Shown here: one piece after another, positions 8,839-17,786 of the stretch | Numbering within the stretch: the stretch's first letter is position 1 | How the letters are laid out: each line of letters begins with the position of its first letter | NCBI RefSeq assembly: GCF_022489035.1 | Contig: NZ_JAKVTV010000003.1 | Span: 124,001-188,000 of the forward strand | Origin: Christiangramia lutea | GTDB taxonomy: Bacteria; Bacteroidota; Bacteroidia; Flavobacteriales; Flavobacteriaceae | Direction of reading: 5' to 3' | DNA length: 64,000 nucleotides | The notes under the pieces: generated by a model | The model's input: only the letters and a program-made list of their open reading frames with translations | Database searches by the model: none | Told to the model about the DNA's origin: nothing | Made by a program: the position numbers and the translations under genes

Positions 8839-10146
8839 ATGAAAACAATAGATAAAATACCAACAGGAAAAATAGGTAGGACAGGAAAACTTGTTTCTAC
8901 GGGAGTTAAGATTGGAGGAAACTATCTTAAATACTATGGAAAGAAAGCATTCAATCCAGAATTTTCTAGGGACGAGCTTGATGAAGATAATGCAAGTGAT
9001 ATTTATGATGGTCTAAAAAGCCTGAAGGGTAGTGCTCTTAAGGTTGCTCAGATGCTTTCCATGGAGAAAAATCTGTTACCCGGAGCATATGTGGAGAAAT
9101 TCAGTTTAGCTCAGTTCAGTGTTCCACCCTTGTCCGCGCCTTTAGTGAGAAAAACTTTTAAAAAATACCATGGGGAATACCCTGAAGAATTATATGATAC
9201 TTTTGCAACCCAATCGGTGAATGCGGCCAGCATCGGACAGGTGCACCAGGCCACTAAAGAAGGGAAGAAACTTGCTGTGAAAATCCAATATCCGGGGGTT
9301 GCTGAAAGTATCAGTTCAGATCTGGCAATGGTTAAACCTTTCGCTCTTAAGATGTTCAATTTAAGTGCGAAAGATTCTGAAAAGTATTTTGCCGAAGTAG
9401 AAGGTAAACTTTTGGAAGAGACAGATTATATTCTGGAAGTAAAGCAAAGTAAAGAAATTTCAGAAGCTTGCGCCCATATCCCGAACTTAAAATTTCCGAA
9501 GTATTACGAAAATTTATCCAGTGAGCGAATTATTACTATGGACTGGATGGATGGTATACATTTGAGTGAATTTGCCAGGCAGAATGAAGATGAAGAACTA
9601 GCGAACAAAATAGGGCAGGCACTCTGGGATTTTTATATGTATCAGATCCACGGATTAAAACAAGTACACGCAGATCCACATCCTGGTAATTTTCTGGTGG
9701 ATAATGAAAATAACCTAATTGCAATAGATTTTGGATGTATCAAACAAATACCTGATGATTTCTATGAACCTTATTTCTCTTTAACCGATAGAGAAAAATT
9801 AAATGATAAAGAATTTTTCTACGATAGACTGTATGAGCTGGAAATACTAAATGAGAATGATACAGATAAGGAGAAGGAATTCTTTTCGGAAATGTTTCAT
9901 GAGATGTTTACCATGTTTTCAACCCCTTTTCAGTCTGAAAGATTTGATTATACTGATGAAAAGTTTTGGAAACATCTTAATGATTTAAGTGAAAGATATT
10001 CGAAAGACCCTGAATTACGAAGAATGAATGGAAATAGGGGAAGTAGGCACTTTCTCTATATGAGTAGGACCTTTTTTGGCCTTTACAATCTATTACATGA
10101 TCTTAAAGCGAAAGTAGATATTCAAAATTTTAGAGTGTATCTCTAA
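8839..10146 (+). CDS. ABC1/UbiB (AarF/ADCK) family atypical kinase
   Basis: A 435-residue member of the ABC1/ADCK/UbiB protein-kinase-like family, which in other organisms supports isoprenoid-quinone biosynthesis and lipid homeostasis. Visible motifs are LKGSALKVAQML (the position of the family KxGQ motif, here KVAQ), AASIGQVHQA (Ala-rich nucleotide loop), LAVKIQYPG (ATP-binding Lys), QVHADPHPGNF (catalytic loop) and IAIDFG (metal-binding DFG). All catalytic motifs are present. The Gly-to-Ala change in KxGQ is unusual but was read directly. It is paired with a TetR-like gene 9 bp upstream. This organism makes menaquinone (men genes at 36-41 kb), so a role in quinone or lipid handling is plausible but unproven. 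Confidence 0.9.
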   Translation: MKTIDKIPTGKIGRTGKLVSTGVKIGGNYLKYYGKKAFNPEFSRDELDEDNASDIYDGLKSLKGSALKVAQMLSMEKNLLPGAYVEKFSLAQFSVPPLSAPLVRKTFKKYHGEYPEELYDTFATQSVNAASIGQVHQATKEGKKLAVKIQYPGVAESISSDLAMVKPFALKMFNLSAKDSEKYFAEVEGKLLEETDYILEVKQSKEISEACAHIPNLKFPKYYENLSSERIITMDWMDGIHLSEFARQNEDEELANKIGQALWDFYMYQIHGLKQVHADPHPGNFLVDNENNLIAIDFGCIKQIPDDFYEPYFSLTDREKLNDKEFFYDRLYELEILNENDTDKEKEFFSEMFHEMFTMFSTPFQSERFDYTDEKFWKHLNDLSERYSKDPELRRMNGNRGSRHFLYMSRTFFGLYNLLHDLKAKVDIQNFRVYL

Positions 10147-10171
10147 TGGTTGATTTATTGGTTAGGTTGTT

Positions 10172-10216
10172 AGGAAGCGTGGTCACATCTTAGTGATCGC
10201 GCTTCCTTTTTTTTGA
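10172..10216 (+). terminator. Rho-independent terminator after the ABC1 kinase gene
   Basis: Long stem GGAAGCG-TGGTCAC / GTGATCG-CGCTTCC around a short loop, followed by eight T. It ends the TetR-kinase transcript. Confidence 0.85.
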
Positions 10217-10363
10217 TAGGCCTATTTGCGACTCTTTTTATTTACAGAAATACTACGTTTTTACGAGCAGGAGAATGTTAATCTTTCTTATATTGCGCGT
10301 CGGTTTTTTTACATTTTACCTAAATTTAATTAGAATAATTTTTAATATCATAAAAAACTATCC

Positions 10364-11374
10364 ATGTATCAGACTAAAATTGCAGGATTAGGAAAATATG
10401 TCCCTGAAAATATTGTTACGAATGATGATCTTTCCAAATTGATGGACACCAACGATGAGTGGATCACGGAAAGAACAGGAATCAAGGAAAGACGACATAT
10501 TAAGAAGGGTGACGATAATACAACTGCCACGATGGGAGTGAAAGCTGCTAAGATCGCCCTGGAACGTTCGGGGATATCAAAAGACGATATAGATCTTATA
10601 GTATTCGCAACTCTAAGCCCCGATTATTATTTTCCAGGTTGTGGAGTACAGGTTCAGGAAATGCTGGAAATAGACACCTGTCCTGCTTTGGACGTTCGTA
10701 ACCAATGTAGTGGATTTGTATATGCGATTTCAGTTGCAGACCAGTTCATTAAAACAGGTATGTATCGAAATGTCCTGGTAATTGGAAGTGAGAACCATAG
10801 TGGGGGGCTCGATTTTACAACCCGTGGCCGGTCGGTGTCTGTAATATTTGGTGATGGAGCAGGAGCGGCAGTATTAACCAGAAGTGATCACAATGGGGAG
10901 GGGATTCTATCTACTCACCTGCATTCGGAAGGTAAACATGCTTTGGAATTGTCTTTAAAAGGGCCGAGTACGAACCATTGGGTTCCAGAGATCATTGCTG
11001 AAAATCCTCAAGGCGATGATATTCCTTACTATCCTTATATGAACGGTCAGTTTGTATTCAAAAATGCAGTTCAGCGTTTTTCTGAGGTAATTAATGAAGG
11101 CTTGAAGGCTAACGGACTGGAGGTTTCTGATATCGATATGCTTATTCCTCACCAGGCAAACCTGAGGATCTCGCAGTTTATTCAGCAGAAATTTAGACTT
11201 ACAGATGATAAGGTTTATAATAATATACAGAGGTATGGAAATACTACGGCTGCATCTATACCAATTGCTTTGACTGAAGCCTGGGAAGAAGGAAAGATCA
11301 AAGAAGGCGATACTGTGGTATTGGCTGCTTTTGGTAGTGGATTTACCTGGGGAAGTGCAATAATTAAATGGTAA
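10364..11374 (+). CDS. fabH: 3-oxoacyl-ACP synthase III (FabH-like)
   Basis: A 336-residue ketoacyl-ACP synthase III that starts fatty acid chains by condensing an acyl-CoA primer with malonyl-ACP. The Cys-His-Asn triad is visible: Cys115 in RNQCSGFVYA, His263 in PHQANLRI, Asn293 in YGNTTAAS. The C-terminal GSGFTWGSAIIKW is the normal FabH end. Iso-branched fatty acids are typical of flavobacteria, so branched primers are likely (inference). It stands alone between two terminators and not in a fab-plsX-rpmF operon, so a second FabH elsewhere in the genome is likely and this copy could have a specialised role. Confidence 0.93.
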   Translation: MYQTKIAGLGKYVPENIVTNDDLSKLMDTNDEWITERTGIKERRHIKKGDDNTTATMGVKAAKIALERSGISKDDIDLIVFATLSPDYYFPGCGVQVQEMLEIDTCPALDVRNQCSGFVYAISVADQFIKTGMYRNVLVIGSENHSGGLDFTTRGRSVSVIFGDGAGAAVLTRSDHNGEGILSTHLHSEGKHALELSLKGPSTNHWVPEIIAENPQGDDIPYYPYMNGQFVFKNAVQRFSEVINEGLKANGLEVSDIDMLIPHQANLRISQFIQQKFRLTDDKVYNNIQRYGNTTAASIPIALTEAWEEGKIKEGDTVVLAAFGSGFTWGSAIIKW

Positions 11375-11380
11375 AATTAA

Positions 11381-11407
11381 AGCCCTGAGATCTCAGGGCT
11401 TTTTTTA
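11381..11407 (+). terminator. Rho-independent terminator after fabH
   Basis: Perfect palindrome AGCCCTGAGA / TCTCAGGGCT followed by a T run. It may also serve the convergent small-protein gene on the minus strand. Confidence 0.88.
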
Positions 11408-11410
11408 TTT

Positions 11411-11617
11411 TCATCCTTTGAAATATTTCCAAAGATCGTAGATTCCGAAAAGGATAAATCCTACGGCAAGAAAGATTCCGAAATTATCTGAATCGGGTAA
11501 TTGTAATTTTTGATACAATCTAAAGCTTCCATAGCCAATAAATAGAATTCCCAGGATAAGATTCCACTTATTGCGCTGCGGTCTTTCCTCATAAGTTTTG
11601 ATTTCTTCATTATTCAT
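11411..11617 (-). CDS. Small membrane protein, two helices
   Basis: A 68-residue protein with two predicted membrane helices (NLILGILFIGYGSFRLY and FGIFLAVGFILFGIYDLW) after a charged N-terminus (EEIKTYEERPQRNKW). I do not recognise the family. Its start overlaps the end of the DUF2007 gene by 8 bp, so translation is probably coupled and the two products may work together at the membrane. Function unknown. Confidence 0.72.
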   Translation of the reverse strand: MNNEEIKTYEERPQRNKWNLILGILFIGYGSFRLYQKLQLPDSDNFGIFLAVGFILFGIYDLWKYFKG

Positions 11618-11855
11618 TTTCGAAGTCTTTTGGGAAAGTGGATCTGGCGATCTTTACGGCCGTTTCATATTCATGTTCCAGTACAAATAAAAGAACCTGC
11701 CCCGGAAGGCCACCTCCAAAACCGGCTCTCAATCCTGAATCGAAATCATTTCTAACCCTCGAATGTATACCTTCATTTTCAAATAATTCCTGGAGATATT
11801 GAACATTGGTTTCCGGGCCAGTGTAAACCCTTTTATAGTTGTCGTCTTCATGCAT
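11610..11855 (-). CDS. DUF2007-type small protein
   Basis: An 81-residue protein that fits DUF2007 (putative signal-transducing protein): a RVYTGPETNVQYLQELFENEGI start, a central GGGLPGQVLLFVLEHE strand and a closing KIARSTF helix, an alpha/beta fold of about 70 residues. The real role of DUF2007 proteins is not established. It heads a two-gene unit with the small membrane protein. A short hairpin (TTAGAG / CTCTAA, 11859-11876) lies immediately upstream of the start. Confidence 0.78.
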   Translation of the reverse strand: MHEDDNYKRVYTGPETNVQYLQELFENEGIHSRVRNDFDSGLRAGFGGGLPGQVLLFVLEHEYETAVKIARSTFPKDFENE

Positions 11856-11927
11856 AACTTAGAGATTAAGCTCTAAATTACGAATAAGGTAGCTTCCAAG
11901 TCTTCTTTTTAGACTGAAATTAACTTT

Positions 11928-12653
11928 CTAGGCGTTATAGAACTTACTATTCCAGATGGCTGTACTAAAATTTTTCCCCATTTTGAAACCATAGAAAATT
12001 GCAAGACCGGCAAACCATTTGAAAACAAAAAAGAATACCATGAAGAATTCCGTGGTAGATTGGCCGTGAGTAAATAAACCGTCTGGAATTAATAGTGCTG
12101 CAAGAAAACTGGTGACAAGTAAAAGCACAATGAAATTTTCCAGGGTCTTGAATGGCCACATGATCACTTTTCTGAATGGATGCAGGTCATTTCCCCATTT
12201 GTGGATAAGGTAGTAATAATCGTTGCCTATAGGTGCAAATAATAATGGATCATCGGCATTTTCTAACTTGAATAGCTTAGAAGGTGCTACGATTTTGAAA
12301 CCCCTCAGTGTGGTTTCGTGTGCTTTTTCAAGTTTTTTGATTTCCATAAGAGCTTCGTATGGAATTTCAGATTTGAAGAATTTAGAATCCAGAAATCTCA
12401 ATCTATAATCTATACAGATTTGGTAAATATCATCGATATGGAAGATCCGGTTCGTTTCCAGAAGATCTGGATCAAAATCATTATTCCCAGTATAGCTTCC
12501 CTTTTGTATTTCTTCAAGAACCGTCCTGTCTCTTTCCTCAGATCTTTGCAGAATCTTATGTACTTCTGAAAGGATGTGGTCTTCGGTTGTTTTCTTATTG
12601 CGAACTTTAAGTAATTGATGTTCAATATTAGTGCGGGGAAATTTCAGCTTCAT
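11928..12653 (-). CDS. Uncharacterised protein with two C-terminal membrane helices
   Basis: A 241-residue protein from the ATG at 12653; a TTG eleven codons upstream is less likely because it adds only a Lys-rich stretch. The first 160 residues are charged and soluble, with helical segments (EDHILSEVHKILQRSEERD, HIDDIYQICIDYRLRFLD). After WPFKTLENF come two hydrophobic helices (about 178-198 and 205-228). I do not recognise the family and see no catalytic motif. It is monocistronic, between the DUF2007 pair and the divergent fasciclin gene. It could be a membrane-tethered regulatory or scaffold protein, but this is a guess. Confidence 0.62.
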   Translation of the reverse strand: MKLKFPRTNIEHQLLKVRNKKTTEDHILSEVHKILQRSEERDRTVLEEIQKGSYTGNNDFDPDLLETNRIFHIDDIYQICIDYRLRFLDSKFFKSEIPYEALMEIKKLEKAHETTLRGFKIVAPSKLFKLENADDPLLFAPIGNDYYYLIHKWGNDLHPFRKVIMWPFKTLENFIVLLLVTSFLAALLIPDGLFTHGQSTTEFFMVFFFVFKWFAGLAIFYGFKMGKNFSTAIWNSKFYNA

Positions 12654-12838
12654 TTTCTTTTTCTTTAGCCTCACTAAATTAGACAATTAAGCTTAGAATA
12701 GCAATTCATGAACTTTTAAAAATTAGCGGAAAAACCACAGAATTCATATTGCAATTGTTAATTCTATACTAATTGGCTCATTTTTTAAAATCGTCTAATA
12801 AGCTTCATGATAACTTTAAAATATAAAAAATTGATGTT

Positions 12839-13381
12839 ATGAAAAATTTAAAATTATTTACGGTTTTAACCATGTTCATGTTTTTAGGAACCGTAGCCCT
12901 GGGGCAAACCAGTAAGACCGAAGTGAATATGACAAGTTCTAAGAATATTGTTGAAATCGCTTCCAATTCCAGTGATCACAGCACTCTTGTTACTGCGGTA
13001 AAAGCGGCCGGGTTGGTAGATGTACTTTCCAGTGAAGGTCCTTTTACAGTTTTTGCACCTACAAACAGCGCTTTTGAAGCATTACCTAAAGGTACGGTTG
13101 AAACTTTACTGAAAAAGGATAACCAGAAAAAATTACAGGCTGTACTTACTTATCACGTACTGGCTGGTGATTTTAAAGCTGCAGATGTAGTAGAAGCGAT
13201 TAAAAAAGGTAATGGTAAAGCCTCTTTTAAGACCGTAAATGGTGAAGAAATCTATGCCATGTTAGATGGTGACAAAGTAAAAATCAAGGATAAGTCAGGT
13301 AATGTTGCTACTGTAACAGCAGCAGATCTTGATGCTTCAAATGGAGTAATTCATGTGATAGACACTGTAATTTTACCATAA
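12839..13381 (+). CDS. Secreted fasciclin (FAS1) domain protein
   Basis: A 180-residue exported protein with a signal peptide (MKNLKLFTVLTMFMFLGTVALGQ) and a single fasciclin domain (about 35-178). The H1 box is visible in PFTVFAPTNSAFEAL and the H2 box in NGVIHVIDTVILP, with LTYHVLAGDF between them. FAS1 domains mediate adhesion or act as surface and periplasmic binding modules; such single-domain proteins are common in Bacteroidota. There is no lipobox and no T9SS sorting tail. It is monocistronic with a terminator downstream. A TAACTTTA stretch near 12811 resembles a -7 element but misses the final G. Confidence 0.93.
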   Translation: MKNLKLFTVLTMFMFLGTVALGQTSKTEVNMTSSKNIVEIASNSSDHSTLVTAVKAAGLVDVLSSEGPFTVFAPTNSAFEALPKGTVETLLKKDNQKKLQAVLTYHVLAGDFKAADVVEAIKKGNGKASFKTVNGEEIYAMLDGDKVKIKDKSGNVATVTAADLDASNGVIHVIDTVILP

Positions 13382-13416
13382 TAATTGGATATTAGAATTA
13401 CAATGATTTTAAGAAG

Positions 13417-13439
13417 AAGCGGCATGTAGCCGCTTTTTC
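13417..13439 (+). terminator. Rho-independent terminator after the fasciclin gene
   Basis: Stem AAGCGGC / GCCGCTT with an ATGTA loop and a following T run. Confidence 0.85.
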
Positions 13440-13523
13440 TCGTTAAATAAAAGTCAAATGCCTGCCATGCCTTTTATAATATATAACATTCAGGTTATTT
13501 TGCCGGAAATAAAAAATGATTCT

Positions 13524-14105
13524 ATGAAAATTATTAAATGCCTCTCAGCTATATTTCTATTTAATATGTTTATGGTCTCTTGTGGCTCAAGCGGTCCTAC
13601 AGCAAAAGATGACCTGAAAAAATTAAAATCTTATAATTCTTATGCTTATTTGCCAAACAAAGATACTATCATAAGCAGGGATTTCGATAATGATGAGATT
13701 CAGCAGGTCATAGTTGAAACCATTAATGCCAATATGGAAGATGAAGGGTTTGTCCTTAACAAAAGAAACCCGGATATTCTGGTGCATTTTCATCCTATGT
13801 TCGATGAAAAGGTAGCTGTAAATGCTAATCCGGTATATACGAACTATGCATATTATCGCCCGGGGCATTATATAGGTACCTATTATCAGGATTTTATGTA
13901 TGAGAACTATTTCACCGTTCAGCGATTAAATGGCCCAAGGGTAGATCAAATCCCTTATAGAGAAAGGTCTATTGTAATTGATCTTGTAGATAGAAGAACC
14001 AATGAGATCCTTTGGAGGGGAACTTCAGAAGATGAAATTGGAAACCGAAGGATAGAAAAACAGATCAGGTCTTATATAGATGATATTTTTAAAGATCAAT
14101 TCTAA
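13524..14105 (+). CDS. DUF4136-type lipoprotein
   Basis: A 193-residue lipoprotein from the ATG at 13524, where the signal MKIIKCLSAIFLFNMFMVSC ends in a lipobox Cys. The frame extends 22 codons upstream without signal character, so that start is rejected. The mature part matches the DUF4136 pattern: SYAYLPN early, then VIVETINANMEDEGF followed by NPDILVHFHP, and late VIDLVDRRTNEILWRG. These are predicted outer-membrane or periplasmic lipoproteins with unknown function. It is alone, with a bidirectional terminator facing the convergent pheT. Confidence 0.84.
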   Translation: MKIIKCLSAIFLFNMFMVSCGSSGPTAKDDLKKLKSYNSYAYLPNKDTIISRDFDNDEIQQVIVETINANMEDEGFVLNKRNPDILVHFHPMFDEKVAVNANPVYTNYAYYRPGHYIGTYYQDFMYENYFTVQRLNGPRVDQIPYRERSIVIDLVDRRTNEILWRGTSEDEIGNRRIEKQIRSYIDDIFKDQF

Positions 14106-14123
14106 TATGAACCTTTAGTAAAA

Positions 14124-14157
14124 CAAAAAAGCTGTGCGATCTGCACAGCTTTTTTTA
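14124..14157. terminator. Bidirectional terminator between DUF4136 gene and pheT
   Basis: Stem AAAGCTGTGC / GCACAGCTTT flanked by A and T runs on both sides, placed between convergent genes, so it can act on both strands. Confidence 0.88.
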
Positions 14158-14158
14158 T

Positions 14159-16585
14159 TTATCTCAATTCAGCTTTGAGTTCTTTTTCGAATCTGAACTG
14201 TAGTTTGTTCATCATTTTGTCTACCTGTTTATCGGTAAGTGTTTTATTTTCATCCTGGAATACAAAACTAACTGCGTAGCTCTTTTTACCTTCTGGCAGG
14301 TTTTTACCTTCATATACATCAAAAAGGTTTACACTGGTAAGCATTTTCTTTTCAGTTTGCCTGGCAATCTGTTCGATTTCAGCATAGGAAACCGATTTGT
14401 CCAGCAATAGTGCAAAATCTCTTCTTACGCTTGGATATTTAGGAATAGAGGAGAAGCTCGTCTTTTGGGTTTTAGCCAGTTCGATCACTTCACCCCAGTT
14501 AAAATCGGCATAAATTACTTCCTGATCTATATCCATTTTCTTGAGAATGGATTTTTTCACAACTCCGAATTCTACAAGCTTTGATTTCTTGCCGCTAAAC
14601 TGCAAACCTTCAGAAAAAATATCATTCTTGACAGCCTTGATTTTAAGATTCTTGATGCCAAGTTTGTCGAAAATGGATTTGATCACACCTTTCAGGTAAA
14701 AGAAATTTCCGGTTCCCGCGGCCGTATTCCAGCTTTCGGCAGTTTTTTCACCGGTTATGAATAAACTCAGATGTTTATTTTCTTCTCTTCCGCTAACGTA
14801 AGAATGATAGGTCTTTCCAAATTCGAAAATACGTAGGTTGCCTCTTTTCCTATTGATGTTGTAGCTTATAGCTTCAAGACCGGAAAAAAGCATGGTTTGC
14901 CTAAGAACGGAAAGATCCTGGCTTAGAGGATTAAGCATTTTTACCTGGTTTTCATCCTTAATTCCTTCGGTTAGCTTATTAAAACCTGAAGTAGTAAGAG
15001 AATTTGCCATGGTTTCATAAAATCCCTGTCCAATTAACTGATTTGCAATGAGATTCTGGATCTTATAATCCTCAAACTTTGAAGAATTAGCAACAGAAAG
15101 GCTTAGTTTATCTCCAAATTTGATATTGTTATAACCATAGACTCTAAGGATCTCCTCGATAACATCAGATTCCCGCTGAACATCTACACGGTAGGACGGA
15201 ATAGTTAATCCCATCCCTGTTTCGGTTACATTATTAACCCTAATCTCCAGAGAAGCCAGTATAGATTTTATCGTCTCCTCTTCAAGGTTTTCCCCGATAA
15301 GCTTATTTACTTTCTCAAAGGTTAGAAAAACCTGGAAATCTTCGATCTTCTTAAAATAAAGGTCATCGATATCACTGGTGATCTCACCACCCGAAATTTC
15401 TGATATTAGCAGGGCGGCGCGTTTTAAAGCATATTCTACCGAATTAATATCGATCCCTCTTTCAAATCTAAAGGACGCATCGGTATTTATTGCATGTCTT
15501 TTGGCAGTTTTACGTACGCTTACTGGGTTGAAATAGGCGCTTTCCAGAAATACCTGGGTGGTAGATTCTGTAACTCCACTTCCTATTCCTCCAAAAACCC
15601 CGGCTATGCATAAAGGCTTTTCTGCATCACAGATCATAAGGTCTTCTTCGTGAAGCTCTCTTTCAACCTCATCTAAAGTTGTGAATTTGGATCCAGCCTT
15701 TAGGGTCTTCACATTTATTTCATTTCCAGCGATCTTTCCGGCATCGAAAGCATGTAAGGGTTGACCCAGTTCATGCATCACATAATTGGTTGCGTCTACC
15801 ACATTATTTTTAGGAGTTATGCCAATCGCCTTAAGTCTGTTTTGAAGCCATTTTGGCGATTCAGCTACCTTGACTTCAGATAAAGTAACACCGCAGTATC
15901 TTGGTGCCAGATTAGAATCATCTACCTTTATCTGAATTTTCAAACTTCGGTTGTCTACATGAAAACTACTCACTGAAGGAGTGATAAGTTCTAGTTGTTG
16001 CCCTTGTTGCTGGTATCCAGCCTTTAGATCTCTGGCTACACCCCAGTGGCTCATGGCATCTGCACGGTTAGGAGTAAGTCCGATTTCGAAAACTTCGTCG
16101 TTTTCCACCTCGAAAATCTCAGCAACCGCGGTTCCCGGAACCAGTTCATTATCCATCACCATAATTCCCTCATGGCTCTGGCCCAGGCCTAGTTCTTTTT
16201 CTGAACAGATCATTCCATAACTAACTTCCCCACGAATCTTACCTTTTTTGATCTCCCAGGATTCTCCCTTCTCGTCATAGAGCACGGTGCCAATCGTTGC
16301 AACCGGTACCTTTTGTCCCTCACCTATATTTGGAGCACCACATACTATCTGTACTTCCTCGCCATTACCAATATTTACCTTGGTAAGCTGAAGTCTGTCT
16401 GCATTAGGGTGAGCCTCACATTTTAACACGTGTCCAACTACAATGCCGTCCAGGCCTCCTTTAATGCTCTGAAAGCTATCGATGCCTTCAACTTCGAGAC
16501 CAAGATCTGTTAATAATTCGCCTGTTTTTTCAGCGTCTTCAGGTAGTTTGATGAACTGTTTCAGCCAGTTATAGGAAATCTTCAT
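14159..16585 (-). CDS. pheT: Phenylalanyl-tRNA synthetase beta subunit
   Basis: An 808-residue PheRS beta chain, which together with PheS attaches phenylalanine to tRNA-Phe. Domains in order: N-terminal helix and EMAP-like tRNA-binding domain (about 40-150, GIVVGHVLKCEAHPNADRL), B3/B4 editing domain (about 215-400, HELGQPLHAFDAGKI), B5 (about 405-475), the catalytic-like core (about 490-690) and a C-terminal FDX-ACB anticodon-binding domain (PKYPSVRRDFALLLD to FRFEKEL). Length is normal for this subunit. pheS is not adjacent, as usual in Bacteroidota. A -7 promoter element lies at 16606-16613. Confidence 0.97.
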   Translation of the reverse strand: MKISYNWLKQFIKLPEDAEKTGELLTDLGLEVEGIDSFQSIKGGLDGIVVGHVLKCEAHPNADRLQLTKVNIGNGEEVQIVCGAPNIGEGQKVPVATIGTVLYDEKGESWEIKKGKIRGEVSYGMICSEKELGLGQSHEGIMVMDNELVPGTAVAEIFEVENDEVFEIGLTPNRADAMSHWGVARDLKAGYQQQGQQLELITPSVSSFHVDNRSLKIQIKVDDSNLAPRYCGVTLSEVKVAESPKWLQNRLKAIGITPKNNVVDATNYVMHELGQPLHAFDAGKIAGNEINVKTLKAGSKFTTLDEVERELHEEDLMICDAEKPLCIAGVFGGIGSGVTESTTQVFLESAYFNPVSVRKTAKRHAINTDASFRFERGIDINSVEYALKRAALLISEISGGEITSDIDDLYFKKIEDFQVFLTFEKVNKLIGENLEEETIKSILASLEIRVNNVTETGMGLTIPSYRVDVQRESDVIEEILRVYGYNNIKFGDKLSLSVANSSKFEDYKIQNLIANQLIGQGFYETMANSLTTSGFNKLTEGIKDENQVKMLNPLSQDLSVLRQTMLFSGLEAISYNINRKRGNLRIFEFGKTYHSYVSGREENKHLSLFITGEKTAESWNTAAGTGNFFYLKGVIKSIFDKLGIKNLKIKAVKNDIFSEGLQFSGKKSKLVEFGVVKKSILKKMDIDQEVIYADFNWGEVIELAKTQKTSFSSIPKYPSVRRDFALLLDKSVSYAEIEQIARQTEKKMLTSVNLFDVYEGKNLPEGKKSYAVSFVFQDENKTLTDKQVDKMMNKLQFRFEKELKAELR

Positions 16586-16605
16586 GAATAATCTTTTTCA
16601 GGCAG

Positions 16606-16613
16606 CAAAGATA
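16606..16613 (-). promoter_or_regulatory. -7 promoter element of pheT
   Basis: On the minus strand this reads TATCTTTG, an exact TAnnTTTG. It lies 21 bp before the pheT start, implying a leader of about 10-15 nt and therefore no room for a T-box or peptide attenuator. No clear -33 TTG is seen. Confidence 0.5.
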
Positions 16614-16674
16614 GTATTACGAATGGTTTTGTCATAATCTGAAAAATAAATTTGTGCGGGCATGTTTAAAACGA

Positions 16675-16699
16675 AAAAGAGGTGATTACACCTCTTTTT
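16675..16699 (-). terminator. Rho-independent terminator after the TPR protein gene
   Basis: Stem AAAAGAGGTG / CACCTCTTTT with an ATTA loop, between the TPR gene and pheT. It separates the two same-strand genes. Confidence 0.85.
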
Positions 16700-16724
16700 T
16701 CGTCTGTCAGTTATTTAAGAATTT

Positions 16725-17630
16725 TTAATTTTTCTTCTTAAGGGTCATGGCTCTAACTTTTTCCCATTCGCCGTCATTTGAAGCATAAGTGGTCCACTCG
16801 ACATCATTTGCTTTTTTGATCACTTCATGTTTTACTTTCACTTCTTTATCATCATTGTCCACGTAGCTTTCTGTTAATTCAAAATGATCTTTTTCAACTT
16901 CCTTCAACTGCATCTTTGAGTTCCATATTCCAGTTGGCTGATTTCTTCTAATAAATGCAACGTCGAACTCATCTTCATTTGGGTCGTATACCATTACACG
17001 TTTGCAGCAAGGATTTTTCCCAGAATCATCGTGGTCTACAATCATAATAGAACCATTGGAATCGAAAGACACATTGTTAGAACTTACTGTGCTGGTCAAT
17101 TCTTCTCCATTTTGGAATGTAGTAGTTGTATTTTCCCAATTTCCCACCAAAAAGTTTAACTGTTTATCCTTATTTTCGAGGATAGCCATTTTTGCTCTTC
17201 CCGCTTCCAGAACAAGCTGGTTTTCCTCGGTATCCTTTTCTTTAGCCATTTTCATCGATTTTTCGATGTATTTTTTGGCTTCATCTTTTTTACCCATCTC
17301 CAAAAGAACATCAGAATAGGAGTCATAAGGGTTGGCCTCATTTGGATATTCCTTGATCTGGGCATCTAAAAGCATCTCGGCGGCCTTTAGGTCCTTATCT
17401 TCCTGCATTAAACGGTAAGCCAACACATTTAATGGTTCTGCCATTCCTTCATAATCCTTATTAGCATTGTTTTTCTCGTAGACCTTTAGAACTTCCTTTG
17501 CCCCATCATCCTTATAAACTTCGTAAAGCTTTTTGGCCATGTCCTGTTCTTCTTTTTGCGCCACGATCGAGGTTGTGAAGAAGATAAGTATCAGGCTGAT
17601 ACCCCATCTTAATTTGATAATTGCACCCAT
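16725..17630 (-). CDS. Secreted TPR protein with DUF1579-like C-terminal domain
   Basis: A 301-residue exported protein. The ATG at 17630 begins the signal peptide (MGAIIKLRWGISLILIFFTT, ending in VAQ); a TTG three codons earlier is less likely. Residues about 25-150 form TPR-like helical pairs (PLNVLAYRLMQEDKDLKAAE, NPYDSYSDVLLEMGKKDEA). The C-terminal half begins LNFLVGNWENTTTTFQNG, a pattern of the DUF1579-like beta-barrel proteins, and carries a KNPCCKRVMVYDP stretch with two adjacent Cys. Role unknown; a small-molecule binding barrel is one possibility. A TAATTTTG element on the minus strand at 17703-17710 could drive it. Confidence 0.72.
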   Translation of the reverse strand: MGAIIKLRWGISLILIFFTTSIVAQKEEQDMAKKLYEVYKDDGAKEVLKVYEKNNANKDYEGMAEPLNVLAYRLMQEDKDLKAAEMLLDAQIKEYPNEANPYDSYSDVLLEMGKKDEAKKYIEKSMKMAKEKDTEENQLVLEAGRAKMAILENKDKQLNFLVGNWENTTTTFQNGEELTSTVSSNNVSFDSNGSIMIVDHDDSGKNPCCKRVMVYDPNEDEFDVAFIRRNQPTGIWNSKMQLKEVEKDHFELTESYVDNDDKEVKVKHEVIKKANDVEWTTYASNDGEWEKVRAMTLKKKN

Positions 17631-17702
17631 AATTTTCAATGTTTTAAAGTTTAAATAATTGGTTACTTTATGATTGTAGCATTATAGGTTAAAAATTAAA
17701 TT

Positions 17703-17710
17703 CAAAATTA
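17703..17710 (-). promoter_or_regulatory. -7 promoter element of the TPR protein gene
   Basis: CAAAATTA on the plus strand, i.e. TAATTTTG on the minus strand, an exact TAnnTTTG. It lies about 75 bp before the start codon, and no -33 TTG was found at normal spacing. Confidence 0.35.
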
Positions 17711-17786
17711 TTTTAAGATGTTGATATTTAAATATTTGAATTTAATTTGCAGGGACTTAAAGATAAGCAAAAAAGCCTTCTGATGT

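Noticed and set aside
11859-11876. Hairpin TTAGAG/CTCTAA before the DUF2007 gene as a regulatory switch
   Set aside because: Only 6 bp of AT-rich stem; too weak to call beyond a note in the gene entry.
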